In this document: piece after piece, positions 16,528 to 24,586 of the stretch
How positions within the stretch are numbered: the stretch's first letter is position 1
Layout of the letters: every line of letters begins with the position of its first letter
Assembly (NCBI GenBank): GCA_020638595.1
Contig: JACKIG010000007.1
Coordinates: forward strand, 174,652-238,651
Length of the DNA stretch: 64,000 nt
Direction of reading: 5' to 3'
Source of the DNA: Rhodospirillaceae bacterium
GTDB taxonomy: Bacteria > Pseudomonadota > Alphaproteobacteria > DSM-16000 > Inquilinaceae
Notes under the pieces: model-generated
What the model saw: the letters and a program-made list of their open reading frames with translations, nothing else
Databases searched by the model: none
Told to the model about the DNA's origin: nothing
Translations under genes and position numbers: made by a program

Positions 16528-17752
16528 TCGCAAATTTCTCCATAAGGCTCGAATTTATTATTCCATTTTGCAGCGACTTCATAAGTATGAATGGCTGCAT
16601 TCGGGCATCATTGAACCGGAATCTGAAATTCTTCTTTTCTCCTGACTTGACAAGTATGTTGCCGCGGACTTCTGAGCACAATTCATTAAGATGGTATGAA
16701 AAACTAGGCACCTTGTAAGATTTCTCCATAATTGCAGAAAGCGGTGCTTCTACGGAGGCAGGTGTAAACTTGCCAATTGTATCTGGGTCTGTTAAAGCAC
16801 ACGCAGCCATTACCTCTCGAAATATATTGTTTTTCTTAGGGCTTCTTTCAAATGCCTTTGAATAACTCTCTGCGAGTGAATAGTCAATATCACTCATGCA
16901 ATCTTCGATGGCTTGTACAACAACATCCTCCCCAACTTCAAGGCGGTGTTTCTCAATAGCCTTGAAACAAGAGTATTTCCCAAGCAAATGCGCAAAATAT
17001 GGCAAGCCTCTCGCAAAGTATGTGATTCGCCATAGGCAATTATCACTGACAGTAAGCACTGTTCGGCGAGTCCTTTCTACAATGATCTCCCTCAATTCGT
17101 CATGAGACATTCTGGGCATCTGGATTTGCCTCAGTGATCTGGAAATTGACTGATGATCTCTAATAAGTTCTCCGATAGACTCTCCTACTCCAACAATAAC
17201 TATTGTGCAATTTACGCCACCATCTGACAATGCCTTAATTGTATCTGTCATTAAGCTTCTCAGATTTTCGTCCTGCAATCTGTCGAATTCATCAATAACT
17301 ATTACTGGTAAGTCATTTGCCGAAAATCCGCCAGTGAGCGCAAGAACAATTTCATCAGGATCTGAATCCAGATGGTGGACTTCATCTAAGTAAACATCTT
17401 CAGATTCGTTCGATACCCGTATACGTTTTAGTACTTTGAGCCAGAGTGTGGCATACGTGTCATTCCGACTGGCATTCACGTGTACCGATCGAACAGTTCG
17501 TGTCGGAGAATTCAACGCTTTATGAAATATAGATGCAATTGATGTTTTCCCAACACCTCGCTCTCCATATATAAGGGCATGTCGGCCCCGTTCTAAAGCG
17601 GTATCTTGCAGGGCGCGGATTTGGTCTGCACGCCCTGCAAACAATGCGTACTCATTTATTGGTGCACCAGGAGTAAACACTTCGGCAATCTCATTTCTTA
17701 GAGACGCCCAATCCTCGTCCGTCAAAGCGGGTCGGTGTCGCCGTCGAGCCAT
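16493..17752 (-). CDS. AAA+ family ATPase (IS passenger)
   Basis: A 419-residue P-loop ATPase: Walker A GERGVGKTS at residues 63-71, Walker B VIVIDEFD at 150-157, sensor-like IVIVGVG about 175-182 and an arginine-rich RSLRQIQMPRMS region. The order resembles Orc1/Cdc6-like or TniB/IstB-type AAA+ proteins. The C-terminal 150 residues have no motif I recognise. The gene is visibly AT-rich compared with everything around it, a sign of foreign origin. The ATG at 17752 is used; an in-frame start 30 bases upstream is possible. It could aid transposition targeting or be a defence-type effector; neither is shown. Confidence 0.85.
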   Translation of the reverse strand: MARRRHRPALTDEDWASLRNEIAEVFTPGAPINEYALFAGRADQIRALQDTALERGRHALIYGERGVGKTSIASIFHKALNSPTRTVRSVHVNASRNDTYATLWLKVLKRIRVSNESEDVYLDEVHHLDSDPDEIVLALTGGFSANDLPVIVIDEFDRLQDENLRSLMTDTIKALSDGGVNCTIVIVGVGESIGELIRDHQSISRSLRQIQMPRMSHDELREIIVERTRRTVLTVSDNCLWRITYFARGLPYFAHLLGKYSCFKAIEKHRLEVGEDVVVQAIEDCMSDIDYSLAESYSKAFERSPKKNNIFREVMAACALTDPDTIGKFTPASVEAPLSAIMEKSYKVPSFSYHLNELCSEVRGNILVKSGEKKNFRFRFNDARMQPFILMKSLQNGIINSSLMEKFAITRQRRLSTDF

Positions 17753-17847
17753 CGCGCTGTCACCGGAGTTTTTAATGCTCAATATGGGCGATCGTAGCTC
17801 AAAATAGGCGCCATCGCTATGCTGCCGCTGTTATCTGAATATTTTAC

Positions 17848-17876
17848 TTGACGCTAAGCATGAAAGTTCACATAAT
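17848..17876 (+). promoter_or_regulatory. Promoter of the IS1-family transposase
   Basis: TTGACG (17848-17853) and CATAAT (17871-17876) are separated by exactly 17 bases. The -10 box ends only 6 bases before the ATG at 17883, so the transcript would start at or next to the start codon and may be leaderless. Confidence 0.65.
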
Positions 17877-17882
17877 GGGGGC

Positions 17883-18827
17883 ATGAACAAGCTCCCCATA
17901 GCCAAGCGCGTCCAGATCCTTTCCATGCTGGTGGAAGGATCGTCCATGCGGGCCATCTCTCGGGTCGTCGGTGTGTCCATCAACACCGTGACCAAGCTGT
18001 TGGTGGAAGCTGGCGAGGCATGCGCGGCCTATCACGATGAGGCCGTGCGCGACGTGAATACCCGTCGGGTGCAGTGCGATGAGTTCTGGTCATTCTGCTA
18101 CGCTAAGGCGCGCAACGTGCCGACGGCGACAGCGGCCCCCGATGGTGCCGGTGATGTCTGGACTTGGACCGCGTTGGACAGCGACTCCAAGATGATCCTG
18201 GCCTATGAGGTTGGGGATCGCTCGGCACAGACCGCAATCGAGTTCATGGACGATTTGCGGGCGCGCTTGGCCAATCGGGTCCAGCTTACGACCGATGGCC
18301 ACAAGGCATACTTGGAAGCGGTCGAGGGCGCATTCGGCGGTGATGTGGACTTCGCCCAGTTGGTGAAGCTCTATGGCGAAGCGCCTGAGCGTGGTCCCGA
18401 GCGGAAGTACAGCCCGTCAGTCTGTAAGGGCGCTCGCAAGCAGGTCATCGAAGGCAACCCTCACAAGGCCGATATCAGCACGTCGCACGTGGAGCGCCAG
18501 AACCTCACAATGCGCATGGGCATGCGTCGGTTCACGCGGTTGACCAACGCCTTCAGCAAGAAGCTTGAGAACCACATTCACATGCTGTCGCTGTACTTCG
18601 TGCATTACAACTTCTGCCGGGTGCACAAGACGCTGCGGATGTCGCCGGCCATGGCCGCGGGCGTGTCGAAGACCCTCCACGATGTCGAATGGATCGTGAG
18701 CCTGATCGACGCCCGGGCGCCGAAGCCAGGCCCGCGCGGTCCCTACAAAAAAGAGTGCTGCGGAAAATTCAAACTGAGACACTACCGATCGCGGCCGATG
18801 CTTGACAGGCAGCCCGGCGCACCATAA
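17883..18827 (+). CDS. IS1-family transposase
   Basis: As read, 314 residues. An N-terminal helix-turn-helix (AISRVVGVSINTVTKLLVEAG) is followed by the DDE catalytic residues Asp66 (QCDEFW), Asp138 (TTDGHKAY) and Glu204 (SHVERQNL), and the VHYNFCRVHKTLRMSPAM block. This is the single-frame type of IS1-family transposase. The reading frame runs through the right inverted repeat to a stop outside the element. A run of six A at 18747-18752 precedes this; reading with five A would end the protein GPYKKSAAENSN inside the repeat (stop 18775-18777), which is probably the ancestral C-terminus. Confidence 0.93.
   Translation: MNKLPIAKRVQILSMLVEGSSMRAISRVVGVSINTVTKLLVEAGEACAAYHDEAVRDVNTRRVQCDEFWSFCYAKARNVPTATAAPDGAGDVWTWTALDSDSKMILAYEVGDRSAQTAIEFMDDLRARLANRVQLTTDGHKAYLEAVEGAFGGDVDFAQLVKLYGEAPERGPERKYSPSVCKGARKQVIEGNPHKADISTSHVERQNLTMRMGMRRFTRLTNAFSKKLENHIHMLSLYFVHYNFCRVHKTLRMSPAMAAGVSKTLHDVEWIVSLIDARAPKPGPRGPYKKECCGKFKLRHYRSRPMLDRQPGAP
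18771..18786. repeat. Right terminal inverted repeat
   Basis: AAACTGAGACACTACC, exact reverse complement of the left repeat at 16178-16193. Confidence 0.95.
18787..18794. repeat. Right target-site duplication
   Basis: GATCGCGG follows the right inverted repeat and matches 16170-16177. Confidence 0.9.
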
Positions 18828-18830
18828 CTA
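18802..18830 (+). promoter_or_regulatory. Promoter of the tRNA-Met gene
   Basis: TTGACA (18802-18807) and TAACTA (18825-18830) have a 17-base spacer. Initiation near 18837 would give a leader of roughly 68 bases to the tRNA. The IS element ends 15 bp upstream of the -35 box. Confidence 0.6.
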
Positions 18831-18904
18831 CGCAGGCAGCGCGGCAGCGGACGGCCGAAACGGTCGTCGGCCGCTGCCGCGTTACGGTGCACGGCACCGC
18901 CGGC

Positions 18905-18981
18905 GGCGGAGTAGCTCAGTTGGTTAGAGCAGCGGAATCATAATCCGCGTGTCGGGGGTTCGAGTCCCTCCTCCGCTACCA
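18905..18981 (+). tRNA. tRNA-Met (anticodon CAT, elongator type)
   Basis: A full cloverleaf with encoded CCA: acceptor GGCGGAG against CTCCGCT, D arm GCTCAGTTGGTTAGAGC, anticodon stem GCGGA with loop containing CAT and stem TCCGC, T arm GGGGGTTCGAGTCCCTC, then ACCA. The sequence follows the elongator methionine tRNA of alphaproteobacteria; an initiator is excluded by the paired acceptor end. An isoleucine-2 tRNA with modified C is the only other CAT reader. Confidence 0.93.
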
Positions 18982-19037
18982 CTTTTCTCTCGGGTCAGGT
19001 CATGGGATCGGCGGTTGCGGGCAGCCCCCGGGGGCCG

Positions 19038-19376
19038 TCAGCATGCGGCGGTGACGATGATCTCGACCTTCAGGTCGGGGCGGGCCAGCCTGGCTTCGCC
19101 GCAGGCGCGTGCCGGGGCCTGGCCTTCGGGGACCCAGGCGTCCCAGACCGCGTTCATGTCGGCGAAGTCGGCCATGTCGGCCAGCCAGATGATCGCCTGC
19201 AGGATGCGGTCCCGCGACGATCCGGCCTGTTCCAGCAGCGCGTCGACGCGGGCCAGGCAGTCGCGCGTCTGTTCGCCGACCGTGGCGCCATCGCCGACCT
19301 GTCCGCACAGATAGACCGTGCCGTTGTGTTTCACGATCTTGCTCATCCGGGTGCCGGTCTCGATCCGTTCGATCAT
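19038..19376 (-). CDS. RidA-family enamine/imine deaminase
   Basis: A 112-residue RidA/YjgF-family protein: VYLCGQVGDGATVGEQTRDC, LEQAGSSRDRILQAIIWLAD and the C-terminal VEIIVTAAC. RidA proteins hydrolyse reactive imine or enamine intermediates to ketones and ammonia. It is the last gene of the TRAP/dehydrogenase operon, 16 bp after the large dehydrogenase subunit. Amino-acid oxidation yields imines, so the placement makes sense. The start at 19376 (MIERIETG) is preferred to 19409. The usual catalytic arginine of archetypal RidA is not evident, so this is a Rid-subfamily member. Confidence 0.85.
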   Translation of the reverse strand: MIERIETGTRMSKIVKHNGTVYLCGQVGDGATVGEQTRDCLARVDALLEQAGSSRDRILQAIIWLADMADFADMNAVWDAWVPEGQAPARACGEARLARPDLKVEIIVTAAC

Positions 19377-19392
19377 GGTTCGTCTCCCTTTC

Positions 19393-20787
19393 CTATTCGG
19401 CTGCGTCACGATCGCCGTCGTCCATGGCGGCGAGTTCGCCCAGCGTCACCGGCTTCAGCGGCGGCCGGATGCGGAAGTACCCCGTTTCGTCCGGCGTCCG
19501 GCCGTTGGCTTCGGCCAGGATCGCCGTGACCGTCAGCCCGCAATACCGGCCCTGGCACGGCCCCATGCCGGCGCGCCCGAAGGCCTTCGCCTGGTTGGGG
19601 CCGATGCAGCCAAGCCCGGCGGCGGTGCGGATGTCGCCGGCCGTCACCTCCTCGCACCGGCATATGCATGTGGTGTCGGCGGGCGACAGGGCCGCAGCAT
19701 AGGGCGGATAGGCGGCGTCGAGGAAGGGCCGCACGGCAGACTGCCGATCACGCTGCCGGCGCAGCGGGGCGGCCTGGCGGTCCCGGTCGGCTTGCGCAAG
19801 CCGGCCCAGGTCTGCCGCAGCCTTCAGGGCAGCGATCCGGCCGGCGATCTCCGCCACCTCGGCCCCACCGATGCCGGCGCTGTCGCCGGCGATGAAGACG
19901 CCGTCCACGTCGGTTGCGCCCCAGGCGTCGACGATGGGGACAAAGCAGTGCTGGTCCGCATCCCAGCGATGGGCGACGCCGATCGAGCGGGCGGCCTGGG
20001 TGTTGGGCACCACCCCGTGATGCAGGAAGACGGTGTCGCAGTCGATGCTGCGCGACCGGCCACCGCTGCGGAACGTCACGGCCTTCGCCCGATCGTCACC
20101 GACGATCGCGATGTCGGTGGCGCCGGCATGGCGGGGAACCCGTGCCCTGACGATCTCGCCCAGCATCTTCAGCCCCTTGGCGAGATAGCCTGCCCCGCGC
20201 AGGGCACCGGCGAGATGCCGGCCGGCGCGCACCAGGTCGCCCCGCGTCTGGGTTTCCACCAACGCCAGCGGCGGCGTGCCCGCCCGCACCATCTGGGCTG
20301 CGATCAGATAAAGCAACGGGCCGGACCCCACGATCACGGCGCGGCGCGCCAGCATGCCGGACTGCTTCAGCAGGATCTGTCCGGCCCCGGCCATCATCAC
20401 GCCGGGTAGCGTCCAGCCCGGCACCGGCATCGGCCGTTCCAGGGCGCCGGTCGCCAGGATCAGCTTCGGCGCGGTCGCCTGGGCGGCGCAGCCATCGCGG
20501 GTGAACGACACGCGAAACCCGTCCTCGATGGCCCAGACCACGGCGCCGTCGACATGGTCGATGCCATCGCGGCGGATGCCCGCGGTCAGCCGTCGGCCCT
20601 CTGTGAAATCGGCGCCCAGGATCGCCCCGCGCCGGTCTGCCACCCGGTCGACGTCGCGATAGATCTGGCCCCCGGCGCGGGGCTGTTCGTCGAGCAGCGC
20701 GACGCGCAGGCCGGCCCCGGCGGCGGTGGCGGCGGCAGCCATCCCGGCGGGACCGGCCCCCACCACGATCACGTCATGCTGGTTCAC
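19393..20787 (-). CDS. FAD/NAD(P)-dependent oxidoreductase, large subunit of a heterotrimeric dehydrogenase
   Basis: A 464-residue flavoprotein: FAD loop VVGAGPAGMAAAATAAGAG near the N-terminus, a second Rossmann loop VIVGSGPLLYLIAAQM, FIAGDSAGIGGAEVAEIAG for FAD, and a C-terminal BFD-like [2Fe-2S] domain with CICRCEE and GMGPCQGRYCG. This arrangement matches OoxA/HcnB-type subunits of opine oxidases, hydrogen-cyanide synthase and D-hydroxyproline dehydrogenase. The start is GTG at 20787, with GGAGGT upstream, overlapping the previous stop as GTGA. The substrate class is an amino acid or opine by family; which one is unknown. Confidence 0.88.
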   Translation of the reverse strand: MNQHDVIVVGAGPAGMAAAATAAGAGLRVALLDEQPRAGGQIYRDVDRVADRRGAILGADFTEGRRLTAGIRRDGIDHVDGAVVWAIEDGFRVSFTRDGCAAQATAPKLILATGALERPMPVPGWTLPGVMMAGAGQILLKQSGMLARRAVIVGSGPLLYLIAAQMVRAGTPPLALVETQTRGDLVRAGRHLAGALRGAGYLAKGLKMLGEIVRARVPRHAGATDIAIVGDDRAKAVTFRSGGRSRSIDCDTVFLHHGVVPNTQAARSIGVAHRWDADQHCFVPIVDAWGATDVDGVFIAGDSAGIGGAEVAEIAGRIAALKAAADLGRLAQADRDRQAAPLRRQRDRQSAVRPFLDAAYPPYAAALSPADTTCICRCEEVTAGDIRTAAGLGCIGPNQAKAFGRAGMGPCQGRYCGLTVTAILAEANGRTPDETGYFRIRPPLKPVTLGELAAMDDGDRDAAE

Positions 20788-21086
20788 CGCTGACCTCCGC
20801 CCCCGCGCGGCCGCGTGATGCGCAGTCCGTCCGCCACCTCCAGCATGCAGGCCTGGCGGGCGACCCCGTCGATTTCCACCAGGCAGTCGAAGCACGCCCC
20901 CATCATGCAGAACGGGCCGCGGGGGGCGCCGGTGGCGGGGGTATGGCGGAACACGGCCACCCCGGCGGCCAGCAGGGCCGCGGCAAGGTTGGCCCCCAGG
21001 GGCAGGTCCAGCGGCGCCCCGTCGAACCAGACCGTCCCCTGCGGTGCTGCCGTATCCAGCTCAAGAAACGGCGAAGCGGTCTTCAC
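20784..21086 (-). CDS. (2Fe-2S)-binding small subunit of the dehydrogenase
   Basis: A 100-residue ferredoxin-fold protein with the cluster cysteines in GPFCMMGACFDCLVEIDG and a later QACML, as in HcnA/OoxC-type subunits. It begins with GTG at 21086, preceded by GGAGGTG, and overlaps the end of the flavoprotein gene upstream by 26 bp and the next gene by 4 bp. These overlaps fit co-translation of a three-subunit complex. Confidence 0.88.
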   Translation of the reverse strand: MKTASPFLELDTAAPQGTVWFDGAPLDLPLGANLAAALLAAGVAVFRHTPATGAPRGPFCMMGACFDCLVEIDGVARQACMLEVADGLRITRPRGGGGQR

Positions 21087-22161
21087 TGAACACCTCCAGG
21101 TCGGGGGCGGCGGGCGTGCCTTCCAGCCAGTCGGGCAGGAACCGGGCATGGGCCGCCGCCAGGGTGACGCCGCTGTGGCAGGTGACGAGATAGGCGCCCG
21201 GCAGGCTGGGGCTTTCCTGATAGATCGGCAGCCCGTCGGGCGAGAGGACGCGCAGCGCCCCCCAGCTTCTGACCAGCTGTGCCTTGGCCAGTGCCGGATA
21301 GGCGTTGACCGCCTGGGCGGCCAGACGGGACAGGCCCGGCTGGGTGGTGCGGTCGTCGAACCCGACCTCTTCGTTCGTGGCCCCGATCTGGACCCCGCCC
21401 TCGTCGACCTGGCGGGCCACCAGCGATGGCCGGTTGATCAGTCTCGGCAGTTTCTCGGTGATCAGCACCTGGCCGCGCTGCGGCCGGATCGGTGCCTTGA
21501 ACCCCAGCCTGGGGCCGAGCGCGATGGCGCCGAGGCCGGCCGACAGGACGACCTTGCCGGCGCCCACCGTCGTGCCGTCGGCGCATTCCACCCGGAAGCC
21601 GCCGTTGGCGGCAACGCCGGTCACGGCCTTGCCGGTCAGGACGGATCCGCCCCTGCCACGCACGGCGTCCGCCAGCGCCGCCAGCAGGCGCAGCGGGTTT
21701 GCGTGCCCATCCTGGTGGTGCAGGATCGCCCCCACCACCTTCGGCCCGATATGCGGCTCTTCCCGTTTCAGCGCATTGGGGCCGAGCACCTCGTAGGGGT
21801 AGTCGCCGTCGAGTTTGGCCTTCAGCGCCTCGTAGTCGGCGACCTTCCGTTCCAGCGTGTCTTCGGCGAAATGCAGGTCATAGCCGCCGGTCTGCTGCAG
21901 GCCCACATGGCGGCCGGTGGCGTCGCGCAGCTCGGCGGCGAAATCGGCCCAGGCGGCGGCCGATCGCTGGCTCCAGCGCGCATAGCGCGGCTGGTTCATG
22001 CCCTTGGACTGGACCCAGACCAGCCCGAAATTGCCCCGGCTGGCGCGATAGCTGCCATCGCCGCCGTCCAGCACCGTGACCGTGAAGCCCCGGTTCAGCA
22101 GGCCCCAGGCCACCGATAGGCCGACGACCCCCCCGCCAATGATGGCGTAGTCGGATGGCAT
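21061..22161 (-). CDS. FAD-dependent oxidoreductase, DAO-family subunit
   Basis: A 366-residue D-amino-acid-oxidase-fold protein: FAD loop IIGGGVVGLSVAWGLLNRG, FGLVWVQSKG, and a C-terminal VTCHSGVTLAAAHARFLPDW. It corresponds to the OoxB/HcnC subunit that carries the substrate-oxidising flavin. Together with the two following genes it makes a complete heterotrimer. It lies 60 bp after the TRAP binding-protein gene. Confidence 0.88.
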   Translation of the reverse strand: MPSDYAIIGGGVVGLSVAWGLLNRGFTVTVLDGGDGSYRASRGNFGLVWVQSKGMNQPRYARWSQRSAAAWADFAAELRDATGRHVGLQQTGGYDLHFAEDTLERKVADYEALKAKLDGDYPYEVLGPNALKREEPHIGPKVVGAILHHQDGHANPLRLLAALADAVRGRGGSVLTGKAVTGVAANGGFRVECADGTTVGAGKVVLSAGLGAIALGPRLGFKAPIRPQRGQVLITEKLPRLINRPSLVARQVDEGGVQIGATNEEVGFDDRTTQPGLSRLAAQAVNAYPALAKAQLVRSWGALRVLSPDGLPIYQESPSLPGAYLVTCHSGVTLAAAHARFLPDWLEGTPAAPDLEVFSEDRFAVS

Positions 22162-22221
22162 GTCCTTCTCCCGGGCAAGGGATCCCCGGGCGGCGATCCC
22201 GCCGCCCGGGGATCGGCTTGC

Positions 22222-23223
22222 TCACTGTTCCGCAGCGGCAACCTGGTCGAGAATGGACTGGCCCCAGTCGGCGCCGATGTCCTCCAGGATCTCCGGCCAC
22301 ACCTCCGCGCGCACGGCGGCGGCCATGGCGGCAAGCTCATCATCCGACAGCGTCACCACCGTCGTGCCCAGGTCGTCCACCAGGCGTTGTTCGTTGTGCG
22401 CCTGGTCGGCTTCCGCGACCTCCCAGCGGGTCGCCTCGAAGGCGTCGGCGGCCTGGCGCAGGGCGGCCTGGTCCTCGTCGCTGAGTTCGGCCAGCGAGGC
22501 GCTGGAGATGATCATGTACCAGACTTCGAAATGCGTATTGGCCGGGATGTAGGTCCGGGTCACATCGCGGAACGAGGCGTAGTAGCCCTCCGCCCCCGAT
22601 CCGATCACGCCGTCGACCACACCGGTCTGGACGGCGGTGAAGGCATCGGCGAACGGGATCGGCGAGGGGATGTAGCCCAGGGTCTCGGCCGTGAGCTGGA
22701 AGCTGCGGATGCCGGGAACGCGCACCTTGATGCCGTTGTCCACCGACGGGTCGCCGGGACTGATGGCGTCGGTGTTCAGCGAGATGCCGCCGAAATACAC
22801 CGGATAGGCCGCCAGCATGGTGATGTCCTGCTCGGCGTACAGCTCCTCCATCACGTCGCGCAGCACGCCGCCGGGGCCGTAGACGGCGCGGGCCTGCCCC
22901 CAGTTGGTGGTGAGATAGGGGAACGAGCTGACCTGCATCCGGCGGTCGGCCGCCGTGGCCGCCGGCTGGACCGCCATGTCGATGGCGCCGAGCGAGATGC
23001 GCTCCTGCACCGTGGTGTAGTCGCCAAGGGCCGAGGCCGCGAAGATGTCGAGGGTGACGTTGCCGCCGGTGGCTTCGCTGACGGCATCGGCGAAGGCATT
23101 GAGTTCGACGTCGATGGTCGCACCCTGGGGGCGGACGTGGCTGACCTTGAGGGTCTGCGCGTCGGCGATCGCCGAGACGGCCAGCAGCGAGGCCGCCGCG
23201 GTGGTCAGCATCAGGTGTTTCAT
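22222..23223 (-). CDS. dctP: TRAP transporter solute-binding protein
   Basis: A 333-residue periplasmic protein with signal peptide (LTTAAASLLAVSAIADA, cleavage before QTLKV). ...KVSHVRPQGATIDVELNAFA and KVRVPGIRSFQLTAETLGY, with the conserved arginine that binds the ligand carboxylate, are typical of DctP. FADAFTAVQTGVVDGVIG is the family signature. The ligand is probably the carboxylate oxidised by the downstream dehydrogenase. Confidence 0.93.
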   Translation of the reverse strand: MKHLMLTTAAASLLAVSAIADAQTLKVSHVRPQGATIDVELNAFADAVSEATGGNVTLDIFAASALGDYTTVQERISLGAIDMAVQPAATAADRRMQVSSFPYLTTNWGQARAVYGPGGVLRDVMEELYAEQDITMLAAYPVYFGGISLNTDAISPGDPSVDNGIKVRVPGIRSFQLTAETLGYIPSPIPFADAFTAVQTGVVDGVIGSGAEGYYASFRDVTRTYIPANTHFEVWYMIISSASLAELSDEDQAALRQAADAFEATRWEVAEADQAHNEQRLVDDLGTTVVTLSDDELAAMAAAVRAEVWPEILEDIGADWGQSILDQVAAAEQ

Positions 23224-23275
23224 GGGGTCTCCTCCTTGTCCTGCTTGTGTAGGTGGGGGGCGGGGATGGGTCGGC

Positions 23276-24586
23276 TCACGGTGCCGTTTCGTAGCCGAAC
23301 AGCCGCGGCAGATAGAGCGAGAGGTCCGGCCAGAACGCGGTCAGGAAGACCACCGGCACATAGCCGAACAGGATCAGCGTCATCGCCGGCGGGATCACCT
23401 TGGTGACTTTCACATTGCCGATGCGCGCGCCGAGATAGAGGATCGAGGCATAGGGCGGGGTGACGCCGCCCATGGCGGTGTTCACGCCCATGATGGCGGC
23501 GAACTGCACCGGACTGACGCCGATCGCCTGCATCAGCGGCAGCAAGAGCGGGGCGATCAGGATGATCGAGGTGACGTCGTTGACCACCATCCCGACCAGG
23601 AACAACAGGATGTTGATCAGGATCAGCAAGAGAACCTTGTTGTCGGTGATGGAGAAGATGCCTTCCACCAGATGCTGCGGGATGCTCTCGTAGACGAACA
23701 TCTGGCTGAGGATCATGGAGAACAGGATCATCATCATGATCGCGCCGACCGCGGTGGCGGCTTCCTTGCCTGCCGCCAGGAAGTTGGGCAACTTCAGCCC
23801 CTTGTAGATGAGGAAGCCGACCGGAACGGAGTAGATGACGGCGACGGCGGCGGCTTCCGTCGGGGTCATCACGCCGCCGTAGATGCCGCCGAGGATGATG
23901 ATGGGCATCAGCAGGGCCGGGAATGCGTGCACGCCCCGGCGCGTGACCTGGGTTGTCAGCCCCTTGAAGCTGGGCGTCTCTTCCAGGACCAGGTTGAACT
24001 TCCGGCTCATCCACAGGTTGATGACCGAGAACGAGGTCATGATCAGCAGGCCCGGCGCCAAGGTCGCCAGGAAGCAGGCCAGGATCGAGGTGTCCGTCAC
24101 CCAGCCGTAGATGATCATCGTCACGGACGGTGGGATCAGCAGACCCAGGATCGAGGAGTTGGCGATCAGCGCGGTGGCATAAGCCCGCGGATAGCCGCTC
24201 TTCTCCATCTCCGGGATCAGGAGGGGGCCGATCGCGGCGATGCCGGTGAGGCCGGAGCCGGAGATGGCGCCGATCACCGCGCAGGACACGGCGGCCACCA
24301 CCCCCAGACCGCCGCGGATATGGCCCACGAAGGCGTTGACGAAGCGCAGCAGCGACCCCGCGATCCCGCTCTCGGACATGATCGTCCCGGCAAGCACGAA
24401 CAGCGGGATGGCGAGCAGCACGGGGTTGGAGAGCTGCTGGAACCCCCACAGCATCATGCCGCGCATGGTCACGTCGCCGACGAAGTACATCACCATCAGC
24501 GCCGAACCGAAGCAGAAGGGCAGCGGTACGCCGAGGGTCAGCGTGAGGACGAGGGCGCCGACGGCCAGAAGGGCGACCTCAATCAT
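23276..24586 (-). CDS. dctM: TRAP transporter large permease
   Basis: A 436-residue protein with about 12 membrane helices. IPLFVLAGTIMSESGIAGSL, VSCAVIGAISGSGLTGIAAI, LIPPSVTMIIYG and VTPPYASILYLGARI are hallmark DctM motifs. It overlaps the small permease gene by 8 bp and is followed 52 bp later by dctP. Sodium-driven uptake is expected from the family. Confidence 0.95.
   Translation of the reverse strand: MIEVALLAVGALVLTLTLGVPLPFCFGSALMVMYFVGDVTMRGMMLWGFQQLSNPVLLAIPLFVLAGTIMSESGIAGSLLRFVNAFVGHIRGGLGVVAAVSCAVIGAISGSGLTGIAAIGPLLIPEMEKSGYPRAYATALIANSSILGLLIPPSVTMIIYGWVTDTSILACFLATLAPGLLIMTSFSVINLWMSRKFNLVLEETPSFKGLTTQVTRRGVHAFPALLMPIIILGGIYGGVMTPTEAAAVAVIYSVPVGFLIYKGLKLPNFLAAGKEAATAVGAIMMMILFSMILSQMFVYESIPQHLVEGIFSITDNKVLLLILINILLFLVGMVVNDVTSIILIAPLLLPLMQAIGVSPVQFAAIMGVNTAMGGVTPPYASILYLGARIGNVKVTKVIPPAMTLILFGYVPVVFLTAFWPDLSLYLPRLFGYETAP

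Larger units (their letters stand above)
16178..18786. mobile_element. IS1-family insertion element with two passenger genes
   Basis: A 2609-bp element bounded by perfect 16-bp inverted repeats and flanked by a perfect 8-bp direct duplication (GATCGCGG), the duplication length expected for the IS1 family. It carries an IS1-type DDE transposase at the right, and two further genes: a small KGG protein at the left and an AT-rich AAA+ ATPase in the middle on the opposite strand. The intact repeats and duplication suggest a recent insertion. Plain IS1-family elements carry only the transposase, so the cargo is unusual. Confidence 0.92.
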
